The translations under genes were made by a program, and so were the position numbers. From positions 124,001 to 188,000 of the forward strand of contig NZ_JJMN01000062.1 in NCBI RefSeq assembly GCF_000696385.1: DNA of 64,000 nucleotides, written 5' to 3'. How positions within the stretch are numbered: the stretch's first letter is position 1; the number at the start of each line of letters is the position of its first letter. Below are positions 19,079 through 30,573 of this stretch, one piece after another. This DNA comes from Vibrio metoecus (GTDB taxonomy: Bacteria > Pseudomonadota > Gammaproteobacteria > Enterobacterales > Vibrionaceae). A model generated the notes under the pieces. That model was not told the origin of the DNA and searched no databases. It saw only the letters and a program-made list of their open reading frames with translations.

Positions 19079-19657
19079 ATGCTACTGATGATCGATAACT
19101 ACGATTCATTCACCTACAACTTGTACCAATACTTTTGTGAGTTAGGGGCGCAGGTCAAAGTGGTGCGCAATGATGAGATCGATCTGGATGGGATCCGTGC
19201 TCTGGCTCCGACACATTTGGTGATTTCTCCGGGACCATGCACGCCTAATGAAGCGGGGATCTCACTCGCGGCGATTGAAGCATTTGCAGGACAACTGCCC
19301 ATCCTTGGCGTTTGTTTAGGGCATCAAGCCATTGCGCAAGCATTTGGTGGGCAAGTGGTACGTGCTCGGCAAGTGATGCACGGCAAAACCTCACCCATTC
19401 GTCATACGGGGCAAGGCTTATTTAGCGGATTGAATAACCCGCTAACGGTGACGCGTTACCATTCCTTAGTAGTGAAAAATGACACTCTGCCTGAGTGCTT
19501 TGAGTTGACCGCATGGACTGAGCTCAGTGATGGCCGCATTGATGAAATCATGGGCTTCCAACATAAAACTTTAGCGCTTGAGGCCGTGCAGTTTCACCCT
19601 GAGTCAATTAAGACTGAGCAAGGTCACCAATTGCTCGCTAATTTTTTACGCCGCTAA
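19079..19657 (+). CDS. pabA: Aminodeoxychorismate synthase component II (glutamine amidotransferase)
   Basis: PabA supplies ammonia from glutamine to PabB for 4-amino-4-deoxychorismate, the precursor of p-aminobenzoate and folate. The ATG at 19079 ([19 protein letters not shown]) has AAGG at 19069-19072 at good spacing; the ATG at 19073 touches the RBS. The 192-residue class I amidotransferase has the nucleophile in [11 protein letters not shown] and the catalytic pair in FHPES. It could also serve as TrpG, but a separate trp operon is expected elsewhere. Confidence 0.93.
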   Translation: MLLMIDNYDSFTYNLYQYFCELGAQVKVVRNDEIDLDGIRALAPTHLVISPGPCTPNEAGISLAAIEAFAGQLPILGVCLGHQAIAQAFGGQVVRARQVMHGKTSPIRHTGQGLFSGLNNPLTVTRYHSLVVKNDTLPECFELTAWTELSDGRIDEIMGFQHKTLALEAVQFHPESIKTEQGHQLLANFLRR

Positions 19658-19683
19658 GCATTTTGCACGCAAAGTACCGTTTG

Positions 19684-19710
19684 AGTGATTCTGACCGCGA
19701 TCACTTTTTT
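19684..19710 (+). terminator. Terminator after pabA
   Basis: AGTGAT (19684-19689) and ATCACT (19700-19705) form a short stem followed by five further T residues. Confidence 0.6.
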
Positions 19711-20052
19711 CGCTTTCTATCAAATGTTTATCTGTGATTGGCAAGTTTTCACGCTTATTCATAGTGAATTGTGCTGTCTTTGCCAGTCCTTGATTTTCCT
19801 ACCTCATCCATTCATTTCTTATTTCCTTATAAAAATCACTTCATAATTAATCTGTTTTGTTGCATAAATACTCGTTCGTGGTGTGGTGTTTATGGCATTG
19901 TCTTGTATATACGAGATAATCCACCATTGAAATGGTTAAATAAATGTAAATACAATGCTGCAAATGATTTAAGGAAATTCATAGTCTAACACAGAGCCAT
20001 TTTGTGGAAGAATCGCTTATCTCATAGCATGCGGTATCGAGAGGGAATGGGA
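19711..20052 (+). other. AT-rich region upstream of astC
   Basis: About 340 bp without a credible gene; a 72-codon open frame at 19771-19989 has no RBS and low-complexity content. The region is AT-rich and should hold the ast promoter. The closest thing to an ArgR half-palindrome is TGCATAAATACTCG at 19861-19874, 10 of 14 to the TGAATAATTATTCA-type consensus, too weak to call. Confidence 0.4.
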
Positions 20053-21264
20053 ATGACGGTGGAAATGAGTGTGGATCGTGGTTCGTTTGATGAGGTGATG
20101 GTGCCTTGTTACAACCCGATGGAGTTTATTCCGGTAAAAGGTTTTGGGTCACGGATTTGGGATCAACAGGGTCACGAATACATCGATTTTGCAGGTGGTA
20201 TTGCGGTGAGCTGCTTGGGGCATTGCCATCCTGTGATGGTGCAAGCGCTGACCACCCAAGCCAATAAGCTGTGGCATTTAAGCAACGTAATGACTAACGA
20301 GCCAGCACTGCGTTTGGCGAAAAAACTGACTCAGGTGAGTTTCGCTGAAAAGGTCTTTTTTGCGAACTCTGGTGCCGAAGCCAACGAAGCGGCGCTCAAA
20401 CTGGCACGCCGTTATGCAGCTGATGTGTATGGTCCTGAGAAATCAGAGATTATTGCCTTTAATCAAGGTTTCCACGGTCGTACTTTCTTTACCGTGTCAG
20501 TTGGCGGCCAAGCCACTTATTCCGATGGTTTTGGTCCTAAACCGGGCGATATCGTGCACCTGCCTTATAACGATCTGGCTGCACTGCAAGCGCAGATTTC
20601 GGATCGCACTTGTGCTGTGATGATGGAGCCGCTGCAAGGTGAGGGCGGTATTGTTTCTCCGAGTGCTGAATTTGTTCAAGCCGTACGTGAGCTGTGTGAC
20701 AAACACAATGCGCTACTGATTTTTGATGAAGTGCAGACGGGGAATGGCCGTACTGGTGATTTCTATGCTTACCAAGGGATTGGTGTGACGCCAGATATTC
20801 TGGCGACCGCGAAATCACTCGGTGGTGGTTTCCCGATCGGCGCCATGTTGACCACGGCGAAAATTGCTGAGCACATGAAAGTCGGCGTGCACGGCTCGAC
20901 TTATGGCGGTAACCCACTGGCGTGCGCCGTGGCAGAAGCCGTGGTGGATTTCGTCGCTCAGCCGGAAATTCTCGCCGGTGTGAAGCAGCGTGAGCAGTGG
21001 ATGCGCGCAGAGCTCTCCAAGCTCAATGATAAGTACCATATTTTCAAAGAGATCCGCGGTAAAGGCTTATTGCTTGGCGCGGCACTCAACGATGAATGGC
21101 AAGGCCGTGCGCGTGACATTCTGGTTGCCGCAGGCAAGCAAGGTTTGATGGTGTTGGTGGCGGGGGCGAGTGTAGTTCGTTTCACTCCGTCACTTATCAT
21201 CAGCCAACAAGAAATAGAAGAAGGTATGGCTCGCTTAGACAAAGCGATCACCACACTGATGTGA
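20053..21264 (+). CDS. astC: Acetylornithine/succinylornithine aminotransferase
   Basis: This class III PLP aminotransferase acts on N2-succinylornithine in the arginine succinyltransferase (AST) pathway, and the same family (ArgD) acts on acetylornithine in biosynthesis; many Vibrio copies may do both. I start at ATG 20053, preceded by AGAGGGA; in-frame ATG/TTG codons at 20047, 20029 and 20002 are alternatives. The 403-residue protein has the PLP-phosphate motif [15 protein letters not shown], the Asp in FDEVQTG and the Schiff-base Lys in [11 protein letters not shown] near residue 254. The neighbours astA and astD support an AST role. Confidence 0.93.
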   Translation: MTVEMSVDRGSFDEVMVPCYNPMEFIPVKGFGSRIWDQQGHEYIDFAGGIAVSCLGHCHPVMVQALTTQANKLWHLSNVMTNEPALRLAKKLTQVSFAEKVFFANSGAEANEAALKLARRYAADVYGPEKSEIIAFNQGFHGRTFFTVSVGGQATYSDGFGPKPGDIVHLPYNDLAALQAQISDRTCAVMMEPLQGEGGIVSPSAEFVQAVRELCDKHNALLIFDEVQTGNGRTGDFYAYQGIGVTPDILATAKSLGGGFPIGAMLTTAKIAEHMKVGVHGSTYGGNPLACAVAEAVVDFVAQPEILAGVKQREQWMRAELSKLNDKYHIFKEIRGKGLLLGAALNDEWQGRARDILVAAGKQGLMVLVAGASVVRFTPSLIISQQEIEEGMARLDKAITTLM

Positions 21265-21395
21265 TAGCCACGAGCTTGTTGCCCAAGCTCTAAATGATGA
21301 ACCACGGAGGTTCGTCGCTATCACTGACTGCATTAGGGTGAACGGAAACATCGGTTCGCCCTAATGTGGAGAATACGCATCGGGAGGGAGTAAAG

Positions 21396-22415
21396 ATGCT
21401 GGTTGTTCGTCCGATTAGCCTGGCTGACTACGAGGCGCTGCATACTTGCGCTGTCGAGTCTGGTCATGGCTTCACCTCATTACCTGTAGATCAAGAGCTA
21501 CTGACCAATCGCATTACCCATTCAGAGTACAGCTTCATTAAACCGAGTGTCACCGCGCCGGGCGATGAAGGTTATTTGATGGTGGGAGTGGATAGCGAAA
21601 CCGGACAAGTAGCGGGTACCACGGGTATTGAAGCTTCTATTGGTTGGGATGTGCCGTTTTATTCCTATCACATCAGTACCATAGTGCACTCTTCGCCCAA
21701 ATTGGGCGTCAACAATGTGGTTAAGCTGCTGACGTTTGGTAACAACTACACTGGATGCAGTGAAATCTGCACTCTGTTTTTGCGCCCACAGTTTCGCCAA
21801 GGCTTGAATGGACGTTTAATGTCGAAATGCCGTTTTTTGATGATGGCAGAACACCCACATCGCTTTTCAAAAACCATTTTTGCCGAGATGCGTGGCGTTT
21901 CGGATGCCGATGGTAACTCGCCATTCTGGAAATGGCTGCAAGAGCACTTTTTCTCAATCGATTTCACCTTGGCCGACTATCTCACAGGGATCGGTAAGAA
22001 AGGGTTTATTGCTGACTTGATGCCTAAATTGCCAATTTACGTCAACTTGCTGAGTAAAGAAGCGCAAGCCGTGATAGGGCAAGTGCATGAAAACACGCGG
22101 CCAGCCTTGGTATTGCTTGAGAAAGAAGGCTTCACCTGCCGCAATTATGTCGACATTTTTGATGCAGGCCCAACCGTTGAGTGTGAGCTGAGTAATATTG
22201 AATCGGTGCGTCACTCGGTGCGTGCGATTGTCGAAGTGGCGGAGCACTCGAGTTCGCAGAATTTTATTATGTGTAACACCTCGTTTGAAAACTTCCGTGC
22301 TACCGCCGCCAAGGCCGCATACAGCCAAGAAGAGAACGTGGTGATCATCTCTCCCAAAGTTGCTGCAGCATTAGAAGTGAGCACGGGGGATTATTTACGG
22401 ATTTTGGCGCAGTAG
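21396..22415 (+). CDS. astA: Arginine N-succinyltransferase
   Basis: AstA transfers succinyl from succinyl-CoA to arginine, the first step of the AST catabolic pathway. The ATG at 21396 (MLVVRPISLADYEAL) has a strong GGAGGGAG at 21383-21390. The 339-residue protein has the GNAT-like AstA fold with LSTIVH-like (HISTIVHSS) and CTLFLRPQFRQGLNGRLMSKCR motifs. It lies 131 bp after astC and 9 bp before astD. Confidence 0.94.
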   Translation: MLVVRPISLADYEALHTCAVESGHGFTSLPVDQELLTNRITHSEYSFIKPSVTAPGDEGYLMVGVDSETGQVAGTTGIEASIGWDVPFYSYHISTIVHSSPKLGVNNVVKLLTFGNNYTGCSEICTLFLRPQFRQGLNGRLMSKCRFLMMAEHPHRFSKTIFAEMRGVSDADGNSPFWKWLQEHFFSIDFTLADYLTGIGKKGFIADLMPKLPIYVNLLSKEAQAVIGQVHENTRPALVLLEKEGFTCRNYVDIFDAGPTVECELSNIESVRHSVRAIVEVAEHSSSQNFIMCNTSFENFRATAAKAAYSQEENVVIISPKVAAALEVSTGDYLRILAQ

Positions 22416-23884
<1,469 letters not shown>

Positions 23885-23898
23885 TCATAATTTATTTT

Positions 23899-23927
23899 GT
23901 GCCTGCGCAGCCAAGTAGGCACTTTTT
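23899..23927 (+). terminator. Terminator after astD
   Basis: GTGCCT (23899-23904) and AGGCAC (23917-23922) with a 12-nt loop and a following T-run end the astCAD transcript. Confidence 0.7.
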
Positions 23928-24031
23928 CGTCACAGGTTGAACGCTTAATCGTGTCAGCGTTGGGAGTCTTGCGCTGCACCTAAACTTAGAATGAATTCGT
24001 TTGCTGGTCACTGGATTAACAAGGAGGCGTT

Positions 24032-24823
24032 ATGACGCCAACCGCTTTATTTCAATCGCTCTGGAATGATTATATTGAGCGCCTCTGCCCGTCGGCAGAG
24101 AAGGTGCATCAACTCTTACAAGAGGATGAGGCTCTGATTAATGATCATATCGCGCTGCGTACCTTTAATGTTGCGCCACTAGGATTAGAGACGTTGGCAA
24201 AGCCATTTTTGGCACTAGGCTATCAGCCGTGTGGTGAGTATGAATTCAAAAGTAAAAAGTTGGCCGCCAAACATTTTGAGCACCCTGACCCTTTACAACC
24301 AAAAGTCTTCATCAGTGAACTGAAAGTGGAAGAGTGCTCGCCTGAATTGCAAGCGATAGTGGCGAAGTTGGTTGCACAGGTGGATGCCACGGCTTTAGCG
24401 GGAGAGGGTTTTCTGTATGGCGGCCGTTTATGGAGCTTAAGCCATGCTGATTATCTTACGTTGGCCAAAGAGAGTGAATACGCAGCTTGGCTTGCGGCGC
24501 ACGGCTATGGTGCAAACCACTTTACAGTCAGCGTGAATCAGCTCAACGCGCTACATGAAGTGAAACAGGTCAATGACCATCTGCGCCAGCATGGCTTTAG
24601 CATCAATGAATCCGGTGGTGAAGTGAAAGGTTCGCCAGAGGTTCTACTGGAGCAATCCTCCACCATGGCAGATAAAGTGTTAGTGCGTTTTAACGAAGGT
24701 GCAGAAATGATTCCCGGTGGATTTTATGAATTCGCTAAACGCTATCCAATGGCGAATGGTCAGCTTTACCCCGGATTTGTCGAAGCCTCAGCAGATAAGA
24801 TTTTTGAAAGCACGAACCGCTAA
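24032..24823 (+). CDS. DUF1338 / HglS-type 2-oxoadipate dioxygenase/decarboxylase family protein
   Basis: This 263-residue protein belongs to the DUF1338 family, whose characterised member HglS is a non-haem Fe(II) enzyme turning 2-oxoadipate into D-2-hydroxyglutarate. The expected VOC-like H/H/E metal set can be seen: His39 in NDHIALRTFN, a second His in YGANHFTVSVN, and a Glu in GGFYEFAKRYP near the end. The substrate Arg next to the first His (ALRTF) is present. It is shorter than HglS (about 460) but normal for the short bacterial branch. It has its own GGAGG RBS and lies between the ast genes and a terminator. The exact substrate is unknown. Confidence 0.82.
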   Translation: MTPTALFQSLWNDYIERLCPSAEKVHQLLQEDEALINDHIALRTFNVAPLGLETLAKPFLALGYQPCGEYEFKSKKLAAKHFEHPDPLQPKVFISELKVEECSPELQAIVAKLVAQVDATALAGEGFLYGGRLWSLSHADYLTLAKESEYAAWLAAHGYGANHFTVSVNQLNALHEVKQVNDHLRQHGFSINESGGEVKGSPEVLLEQSSTMADKVLVRFNEGAEMIPGGFYEFAKRYPMANGQLYPGFVEASADKIFESTNR

Positions 24824-24843
24824 ATTTAGCGCCTCGTACAAAT

Positions 24844-24876
24844 AAAAATAGCCACCGCAGGGTGGCTATTTTTTAT
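24844..24876. terminator. Bidirectional terminator between the DUF1338 gene and crp
   Basis: AAAAATAGCCACC (24844-24856) pairs with GGTGGCTATTTTT (24861-24873), with T-runs on both strands for the convergent genes. Confidence 0.9.
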
Positions 24877-24885
24877 CGGGAATGC

Positions 24886-25518
24886 TTAGCGAGTGCCGTA
24901 AACCACGATGGTTTTACCGTGGGCAGAGATCAGGTTCTGCTCTTCCAGCATCTTCAGGATGCGGCCAACGGTTTCACGAGAACAGCCAACAATTTGACCG
25001 ATCTCTTGACGAGTGATCTTGATTTGCATGCCGTCAGGGTGAGTCATCGCATCTGGCTGACGCGCAAGGTTCAGCAGAGTTTGAGCGATACGGCCCGTTA
25101 CGTCTAGGAACGCAAGGTCGCCAACTTTCTGGCTAGTCACTTGCAGACGACGAGCCATTTGACCTGAAAGGCGCATCAAGATATCTGGGTTTACTTGGAT
25201 CAATTGACGGAATTTCTTAAATGAGATTTCAGCCACTTCACAAGGTGTTTTAGCACGAACCCAAGCGGTACGTTCTTGGCCTTCTTCAAACAAGCCAAGT
25301 TCACCGATAAAATCACCTTGGTTCAGGTAAGAGAGGATCATCTCTTTACCTTCTTCATCTTTAATCAGTACCGCCACTGAACCTTTCACGATGTAGTACA
25401 GCGTTTCCGCTTTTTCACCGGCGTGGATCAACGTGCTTTTTGATGGGTACTTATGAATGTGACAATGTGAAAGAAACCACTCTAGTGTTGGATCGGTTTG
25501 AGGTTTACCTAGAACCAT
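24886..25518 (-). CDS. crp: cAMP receptor protein, global regulator
   Basis: CRP binds cAMP and controls catabolism, and in Vibrio also virulence, competence and biofilm genes. The 210-residue protein has the cAMP-binding beta-roll with [18 protein letters not shown] (ligands Glu, Arg, Ser/Thr region), the long dimer helix, and the DNA-binding helix [20 protein letters not shown] with the Arg-Glu-Arg contacts of the recognition helix. The length equals that of E. coli CRP. A CRP-type site lies about 200 bp upstream. Confidence 0.98.
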   Translation of the reverse strand: MVLGKPQTDPTLEWFLSHCHIHKYPSKSTLIHAGEKAETLYYIVKGSVAVLIKDEEGKEMILSYLNQGDFIGELGLFEEGQERTAWVRAKTPCEVAEISFKKFRQLIQVNPDILMRLSGQMARRLQVTSQKVGDLAFLDVTGRIAQTLLNLARQPDAMTHPDGMQIKITRQEIGQIVGCSRETVGRILKMLEEQNLISAHGKTIVVYGTR

Positions 25519-25714
25519 AATAATCTCACTTCCTCTGCAGGGTACGCTTGCCGCTATCCATATTTTAGCGAAGCCTCAATTGGGCTTACTAGAATAAGAG
25601 GTGTTACCCAACGCTGCAAGCTCTCTTGTGTTTCGGTTAAGAATAGTTATCCTTTTTCGGAAACGATTTCTTTGATTTTTAATCGTGTCACTAGTCTGAT
25701 TTGCTACGCAAAAC

Positions 25715-25730
25715 TGTGCACATGATCACG
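25715..25730. promoter_or_regulatory. CRP-type binding site upstream of crp
   Basis: TGTGC-ACATGA-TCACG matches 8 of the 10 core bases of TGTGA-N6-TCACA. It sits in the prkB-crp gap, about 200 bp before the crp start, where autoregulatory sites are known in enterics. Confidence 0.55.
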
Positions 25731-25763
25731 GTATGAAAAGTAAGCATTCATAACTGGTCGGAT

Positions 25764-26634
25764 CTAGCCAATTTTCCCCGTTTCAATCAATTGTTGCAGC
25801 AGTGGACGCACAATCAAATCCATCGCAAAACTCATTTTACCGCCGGGAACAACGATGGTGTTATGGCGTGACATGAATGAGCCATCAATCATCGCCAACA
25901 AGTATGGGAAATCGACGTTTTTGATCCCACGAAAACGGATCACCACAAAACTCTCATCCAATGTCGGAATACCTTTGGCGTTGAGTGGGTTCGAGGTATC
26001 GACCGTGGGCACACGCTGAAAGTTGATATGGGTGCGTGAAAATTGTGGGGTGATGAATTTGAGGTAGTCATCCATTGATCGGACTATCGAATCCATGACC
26101 GCTTCGCGTGAATGGCCGCGGTCGCGGGTATCACGTACGTATTTTTGGATCCATTCAAGGTTCACGATCGGCACCATGCCAATCAAAAAGTCGACATGTT
26201 GCGCGACATTGACATCACCATCGACCACGCCGCCGTGCAAGCCTTCATAAAACAGTACATCGGAATTTTCTGGCAGTGATTGCCAAGGCGTAAACGTGCC
26301 GGGCATCTGGTTGTAAGGGACTGCTTCATCAAAGGTGTGCAGGTAGCGGCGCACTTGCCCGGTGCCTACTTTTCCGTATTGGCGGAAGAATTCTTCAAGG
26401 GTTGGAAAATCGTTGGCTTGGGGACCAAAGTAGCTAATGTGGCGACCTTGTTCGCGCGCTTTGCGGATTTCCACATCCATTTCTGGACGCGTGAAACGAT
26501 GGAAACTGTCCCCTTCCACCCAAGCGGGTTTGATGCTCATCATATTGAACATTTTACGAAAACGCTTCAGAGGTGGTTGTGGTACCGGCGCCGGAGGAAC
26601 CCGTCACCGCAATAATCGGATGTTTGGCTGACAT
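25764..26634 (-). CDS. prkB: Phosphoribulokinase-family protein PrkB (one frame break)
   Basis: This is a P-loop kinase of the uridine kinase/phosphoribulokinase family found next to crp in many gammaproteobacteria; its substrate is not established. The true start is ATG at 26634 (MSAKHPIIAVTGSSGAGTTTT), giving P-loop GSSGAGTT around residues 12-19. An extra T in the TTTT run near 26558 (plus-strand A-run) breaks the frame after SEAF; the rest, from RKMFNMMSIKPAWVEGDSFHRF, reads to the stop at 25764. Corrected length is 289 residues. Confidence 0.92.
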
Positions 26635-26728
26635 GACAGACCTTGTCCTTAAGTCCTTGATTTTGGTGCTAACTCAGGCACCGCCCGGAAATGACTATAG
26701 CACGGAAAATGAAGCCGTCACTGCTTGG

Positions 26729-26938
26729 CTAAAACGGATGGCATTTAATATCCACGGTTTCATGCAATTCTGAATAGACGATCACAGCTTGCCCAGATTG
26801 TAACTGGGTACGTACTTGCGCGATTTTCTCCTCTAGCGAGATTTCAATATCACCATAGTCGGTGCCTTCACGCAGTACAAACTCGCGGATCAAATTGTCG
26901 AGTGTGTCTGGCGCAATTTGTTGCCATGGAATGATCAT
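26729..26938 (-). CDS. yheU: YheU family protein (UPF0270)
   Basis: This 69-residue protein matches the small UPF0270/YheU family ([29 protein letters not shown] in form). Its function is unknown. It is usually next to yheT and prkB, as here, and is likely co-transcribed with prkB. Confidence 0.88.
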   Translation of the reverse strand: MIIPWQQIAPDTLDNLIREFVLREGTDYGDIEISLEEKIAQVRTQLQSGQAVIVYSELHETVDIKCHPF

Positions 26939-27046
26939 AAATACCTCTTTATTTTATGACGGTTCTCAACAAGATTCGAAGCGCTTACTCCAAATCGTGT
27001 GAGCGTTTCCCCTTAAATGATACGGCATTAAAAGGAGAGGGGAGCG

Positions 27047-28036
27047 TTAGGATTGATGCAGAAAGTCATCACGCAGATGGGCGTAATATTCGGGCAGGGT
27101 TTGCTCTAGCCAAAAGCGCGGTTTTAGCCATGAGCCACAAAGAAAGCCCACATGCCCGCCATGCTCAAATAAACGATAATCGATATTGGCAGGCAGTGTG
27201 AAATTGGGGATCACGGCTTCGGTCATAAACGGATCGTCTTTGGCGTGGATGATCTGCGTCGGGACGCGGATCTGAGTGAGTTGCTTGAGTCCCGAACATT
27301 GCTGGTAGTAATCGGCGGCGTCTTGAAAGCCGTGTAGTGGTGCGGTGATCACATCATCAAACTCGGCCAGTTTTGCAATCGTGTGGATCCGTTCTGGGCG
27401 AATGGGAAAGGTGCTTTCTTGTAGTGAGTATTTTGCGATGGCATTTTTCTTCAAAGAAGAGAGTAAATATGCGCGATACACTTTAGAAAAACCTTGCTCA
27501 ATACGTTGTGAGCAGGCGGCTAAATCCAGTGGTGCGGAAACTAAAGTGGCGGCACTAACGATAGGATCATCGCGATATTGCGCAAGGTAGTTAGCAAGCA
27601 TGTTACCGCCGAGTGAAACACCGACGGCAACGATCGGACGCTCTGGTAATTGTTTACGTAGGTACTCCAATACAAAACGCGCATCGCCGGTTTCACCGGA
27701 GTGGTAAGCGCGCGCTAAATGGTTGGGTTTGCCGCTGCAGCCGCGAAAGTGCATCATGACGGAGAGCCAACCTTGCCGTGCAAAGGCGTACATCAAGCCG
27801 TTCGCGTAAGGGCTTTTAAAGCTACCTTCTAGGCCGTGGAACAACACAAACAGCGGTTTACGCTGGGCGTGTGGTGTGCGCCAATCTTCGCTCCAAGCCA
27901 GATCAAGAAAGTCACCATCAGGCGTGAATAGCGTTTGCCATTCGGCACTAAACAATGGCTGCTTACGCAGCAAGCGTGGCAACAGCGTTTGTAAGTGGGG
28001 ATTAGCAAGCCCCTTGGCAGCGATAAATGGAGTCAT
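27047..28036 (-). CDS. yheT: Hydrolase YheT, alpha/beta fold
   Basis: YheT is a predicted alpha/beta-hydrolase of the AB-hydrolase YheT-like group related to yeast medium-chain ester synthases. The 329-residue protein has FHGLEGS (oxyanion region), the nucleophile elbow GVSLGGNML (Ser near residue 141), an acid in HAKDDPFM and the catalytic His in FEHGGHVGFL. There is no signal peptide. The start overlaps the preceding gene by 4 bp. The natural substrate is unknown. Confidence 0.9.
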   Translation of the reverse strand: MTPFIAAKGLANPHLQTLLPRLLRKQPLFSAEWQTLFTPDGDFLDLAWSEDWRTPHAQRKPLFVLFHGLEGSFKSPYANGLMYAFARQGWLSVMMHFRGCSGKPNHLARAYHSGETGDARFVLEYLRKQLPERPIVAVGVSLGGNMLANYLAQYRDDPIVSAATLVSAPLDLAACSQRIEQGFSKVYRAYLLSSLKKNAIAKYSLQESTFPIRPERIHTIAKLAEFDDVITAPLHGFQDAADYYQQCSGLKQLTQIRVPTQIIHAKDDPFMTEAVIPNFTLPANIDYRLFEHGGHVGFLCGSWLKPRFWLEQTLPEYYAHLRDDFLHQS

Positions 28037-28518
28037 GATTTTGAGTTGTCGGGTTCACAGTGCGGAGCAGAAAACTGCTCCGCTAAGTATTCAGCGCCAA
28101 GCATTTTACAGTATTGCTGAGTGAGTGGTAGCGCTTGCGAGGGATAGAGTGTTAAACGATTGAGACAGTCAACCAAATCCGCTTGCTGCTGCTTTTCCAG
28201 TTGCAGTTCAAACTGCAGCGCTTCGCGATAAAGCGTATCGGGCAGATGGGTTTTAAGCCGACGTCGTAAATCACGAAAGCTGTGCAACAGTGTTTCTGAT
28301 TGATTGAGACATTCGAGCACGGTTGGCCAGTCGGCTTCGGTTAAGGTGAGCTGCTGTTCATCTAGCCATTTGAGTAACAGCAGCAGATTAACATTGCCGT
28401 GATGGCTATTTTGCAATCGTAAGCACGCCTCTTTCACCTCGCGCACACTGTAATACTGCAAGCTGAATTGCCAGAGTCTTTCCAGTGTTAATCTTGGTTT
28501 GACGTGCTCATCACTCAT
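28033..28518 (-). CDS. TIGR02444 family protein
   Basis: A 161-residue protein resembling the uncharacterised TIGR02444/DUF2390 family found beside yheS and yheT in gammaproteobacteria. It is largely helical, with repeated Leu-rich and Gln-rich heptads (LLLLLKWLDEQQLTLTEADWP; QFELQLEKQQQADLVDCLNRL), and has no membrane segment. It overlaps yheT by 4 bp and begins 1 bp after the yheS stop, so the three are probably one transcript. Confidence 0.8.
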   Translation of the reverse strand: MSDEHVKPRLTLERLWQFSLQYYSVREVKEACLRLQNSHHGNVNLLLLLKWLDEQQLTLTEADWPTVLECLNQSETLLHSFRDLRRRLKTHLPDTLYREALQFELQLEKQQQADLVDCLNRLTLYPSQALPLTQQYCKMLGAEYLAEQFSAPHCEPDNSKS

Positions 28519-30442
28519 TTAACCGTTGAACTCCTGTTCCATCTCTTCCAAGGTTTCCTGCTCGGCCATCCATTCTAGCTCGACTTGCTCTAGCTCGGAT
28601 TTGGCGGCGGCTTGTTTCGCCAACACCTCAGTCAGTGTCGCTTTATTCTGTGCTTCGTACAGTGAGGTATCCGACAATTGCGCTTCCATCTCACTGATGA
28701 CGTGGTTCAACTTATCGAGTTTCTCTTCTTAACTGTGTCAGCTTTTTGTCGGAATTGGTCGCAGTGAGCTTACGAAAATCTGCTTCACGGCGCTTTTGCT
28801 CTTTTTTCGCGGCAGCACTGTTGGTGTTGTTTACAGTATTGCTTGGTTGTGCCTCTTTGCGTTCAGCTTTTTGTTGATCGGTGAGCCATTTGTAGTAGTC
28901 ATTTAAGTCACCATCAAACGGGCCGACTTGGTGATCATGCACTAAATAGAGATCATCGGTGGTGGCGCGCAGCAAATAGCGATCATGGCTGACAATGACC
29001 ATTGCGCCTTCATAGCTTTGTAGCGCAAGGGTTAGCGCCTGACGCATATCCAAATCCAAATGGTTGGTGGGTTCGTCAAGCAGCAGTAAGTTGGGCTTTT
29101 GCCACACAATCAGCGCCAGCACTAAACGGGCTCTTTTCGCCACCCGAGAAGGGCGCGTACTTTTTCGAGTGTCTTTCTCACCATGGAAACCAAAGCTGCC
29201 TAAGTAGTTACGCAGTTCAAGCTCATTTTTGTCTGGCGCGATTTGCATCATGTGTTGCAGCGGCGTCTCTTCCGGATGCAGTGTTTCCAACTGATGCTGC
29301 GCAAAGTAACCAATTTTCACCCCTTGCGAGTAAGTGCAGTCACCCGATTGTGGTTTGAGCTCACCCGAGAGCAGCTTGATCAAGGTGGATTTACCTGCGC
29401 CGTTACGACCCAGTAGGCCGATACGACTGCCCGGCACCAGATTGAGGCGGATCTTCTCAAGGATTAAGTTATCGCCGTAGCCCGCCGCGACCTGATCCAT
29501 CATCAGGATTGGGTTCGGCAGTGCTGCAGGTTCACGAAATTCAAAACTGAATGGGTTATCAAACTGTGCAGGCAGCACTTTTTCCATCCGTTCCAGTGCT
29601 TTGACCCGACTTTGTGCTTGGCGAGCTTTCGACGCTTTATAGCGGAAGCGATCAATGTAGCTTTGCATGTGCGCCATCTGCTTTTGTTGCTTTTGGTAGA
29701 TGGCTTGTTGCTGAAGCATTTTTTGCGCGCGCTGAGTTTCAAACGACGAGTAGTTCCCCGTGTATTCGTTCAGCGTCTGATTTTCAATATGCACAATGCG
29801 ATTGACGATCGGATCGAGGAAATCTCGGTCATGCGAAATCAAGATTAGCGTGCCTGGGTAGCTTTGCAGCCAACGCTCCAGCCACATCACGGCATCCAAA
29901 TCCAAGTGGTTGGTCGGTTCGTCGAGCAGCAGTAAATCTGAGCGACAAATCAGTGCTTGTGCCAAGTTCAAACGCATGCGCCAACCACCAGAAAATTGGG
30001 TCAGGCTCCAACTCATCTGTTCTTGAGTAAAGCCTAAACCGTCAAGCAGTTCTGAGGCGCGGGCGCGAATGCTGTAACCACCGACCATCTCGATTTTGCC
30101 ATGCAGTTCGGCCACTTTGGTACCATTGTCGGCTGCTTCTGCATCCATCAATTGGCGCTCAAGTTCGCGATATTCGCGATCGCCATCGATGACGTATTCC
30201 AATGCTGTGCGATCCAGCGCCGGTGTTTCCTGCGCTACCCAAGCCAGCTCCCAGTAGGCGGGTTTGCTGAAAGAGCCGGCATCGATGGTGAGTTCATCTT
30301 TCAGCAAGGCAAATAAGGTGGATTTACCACAGCCGTTTTTGCCCACTAAGCCGACTTTATCGCCTGGATGGATGGTTGCCGAAGCTTGCTCAAGGAGCGG
30401 TTTTCCGCCGCGCAGTAGCTGAATCTCAGAAAAGGTAATCAT
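28519..30442 (-). CDS. yheS: ABC-F family ATPase YheS (four indels)
   Basis: YheS is a soluble ABC-F protein with two ABC domains that acts on the ribosome; it has no membrane part. Domain 1 has Walker A GLVGKNGCGKST, signature FSGGWRMRLNLAQ and Walker B LLLDEPTNHLDLD; domain 2 has GLLGRNGAGKST and a second LLLDEPTNHLDLD. The C-terminal coiled-coil region is cut off by an extra base near 28730 and continues in the next frame to 28519. A second problem is hidden. Between 29129 and 29173 three extra bases cancel, so the frame stays open but the second signature (expected FSGGEKARL) reads as nonsense. Corrected length is about 638 residues. Confidence 0.92.
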
Positions 30443-30573
30443 AAAAATCGTTTTATCGCCCGTTGAATTTTCGCCCGGAATAGTAGGAGGAATAAGGATA
30501 AATGTCGATCATTATACAAATTGGGTTATGATGCTGAGTAACGGATTAGTAACAAATAAGCGGAGTGCGCAAC

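Noticed and set aside
19861-19874. ArgR-box-like TGCATAAATACTCG
   Set aside because: Only 10 of 14 matches and no second box beside it.
19891-19905. Sigma-54-like TGGCA...TTG upstream of astC
   Set aside because: The spacing between the GG and the second element is one base short of the -24/-12 rule and the GC is missing.
19771-19989. 72-codon open frame in the pabA-astC gap
   Set aside because: No RBS, biased low-complexity translation, no family resemblance, in an AT-rich promoter region.
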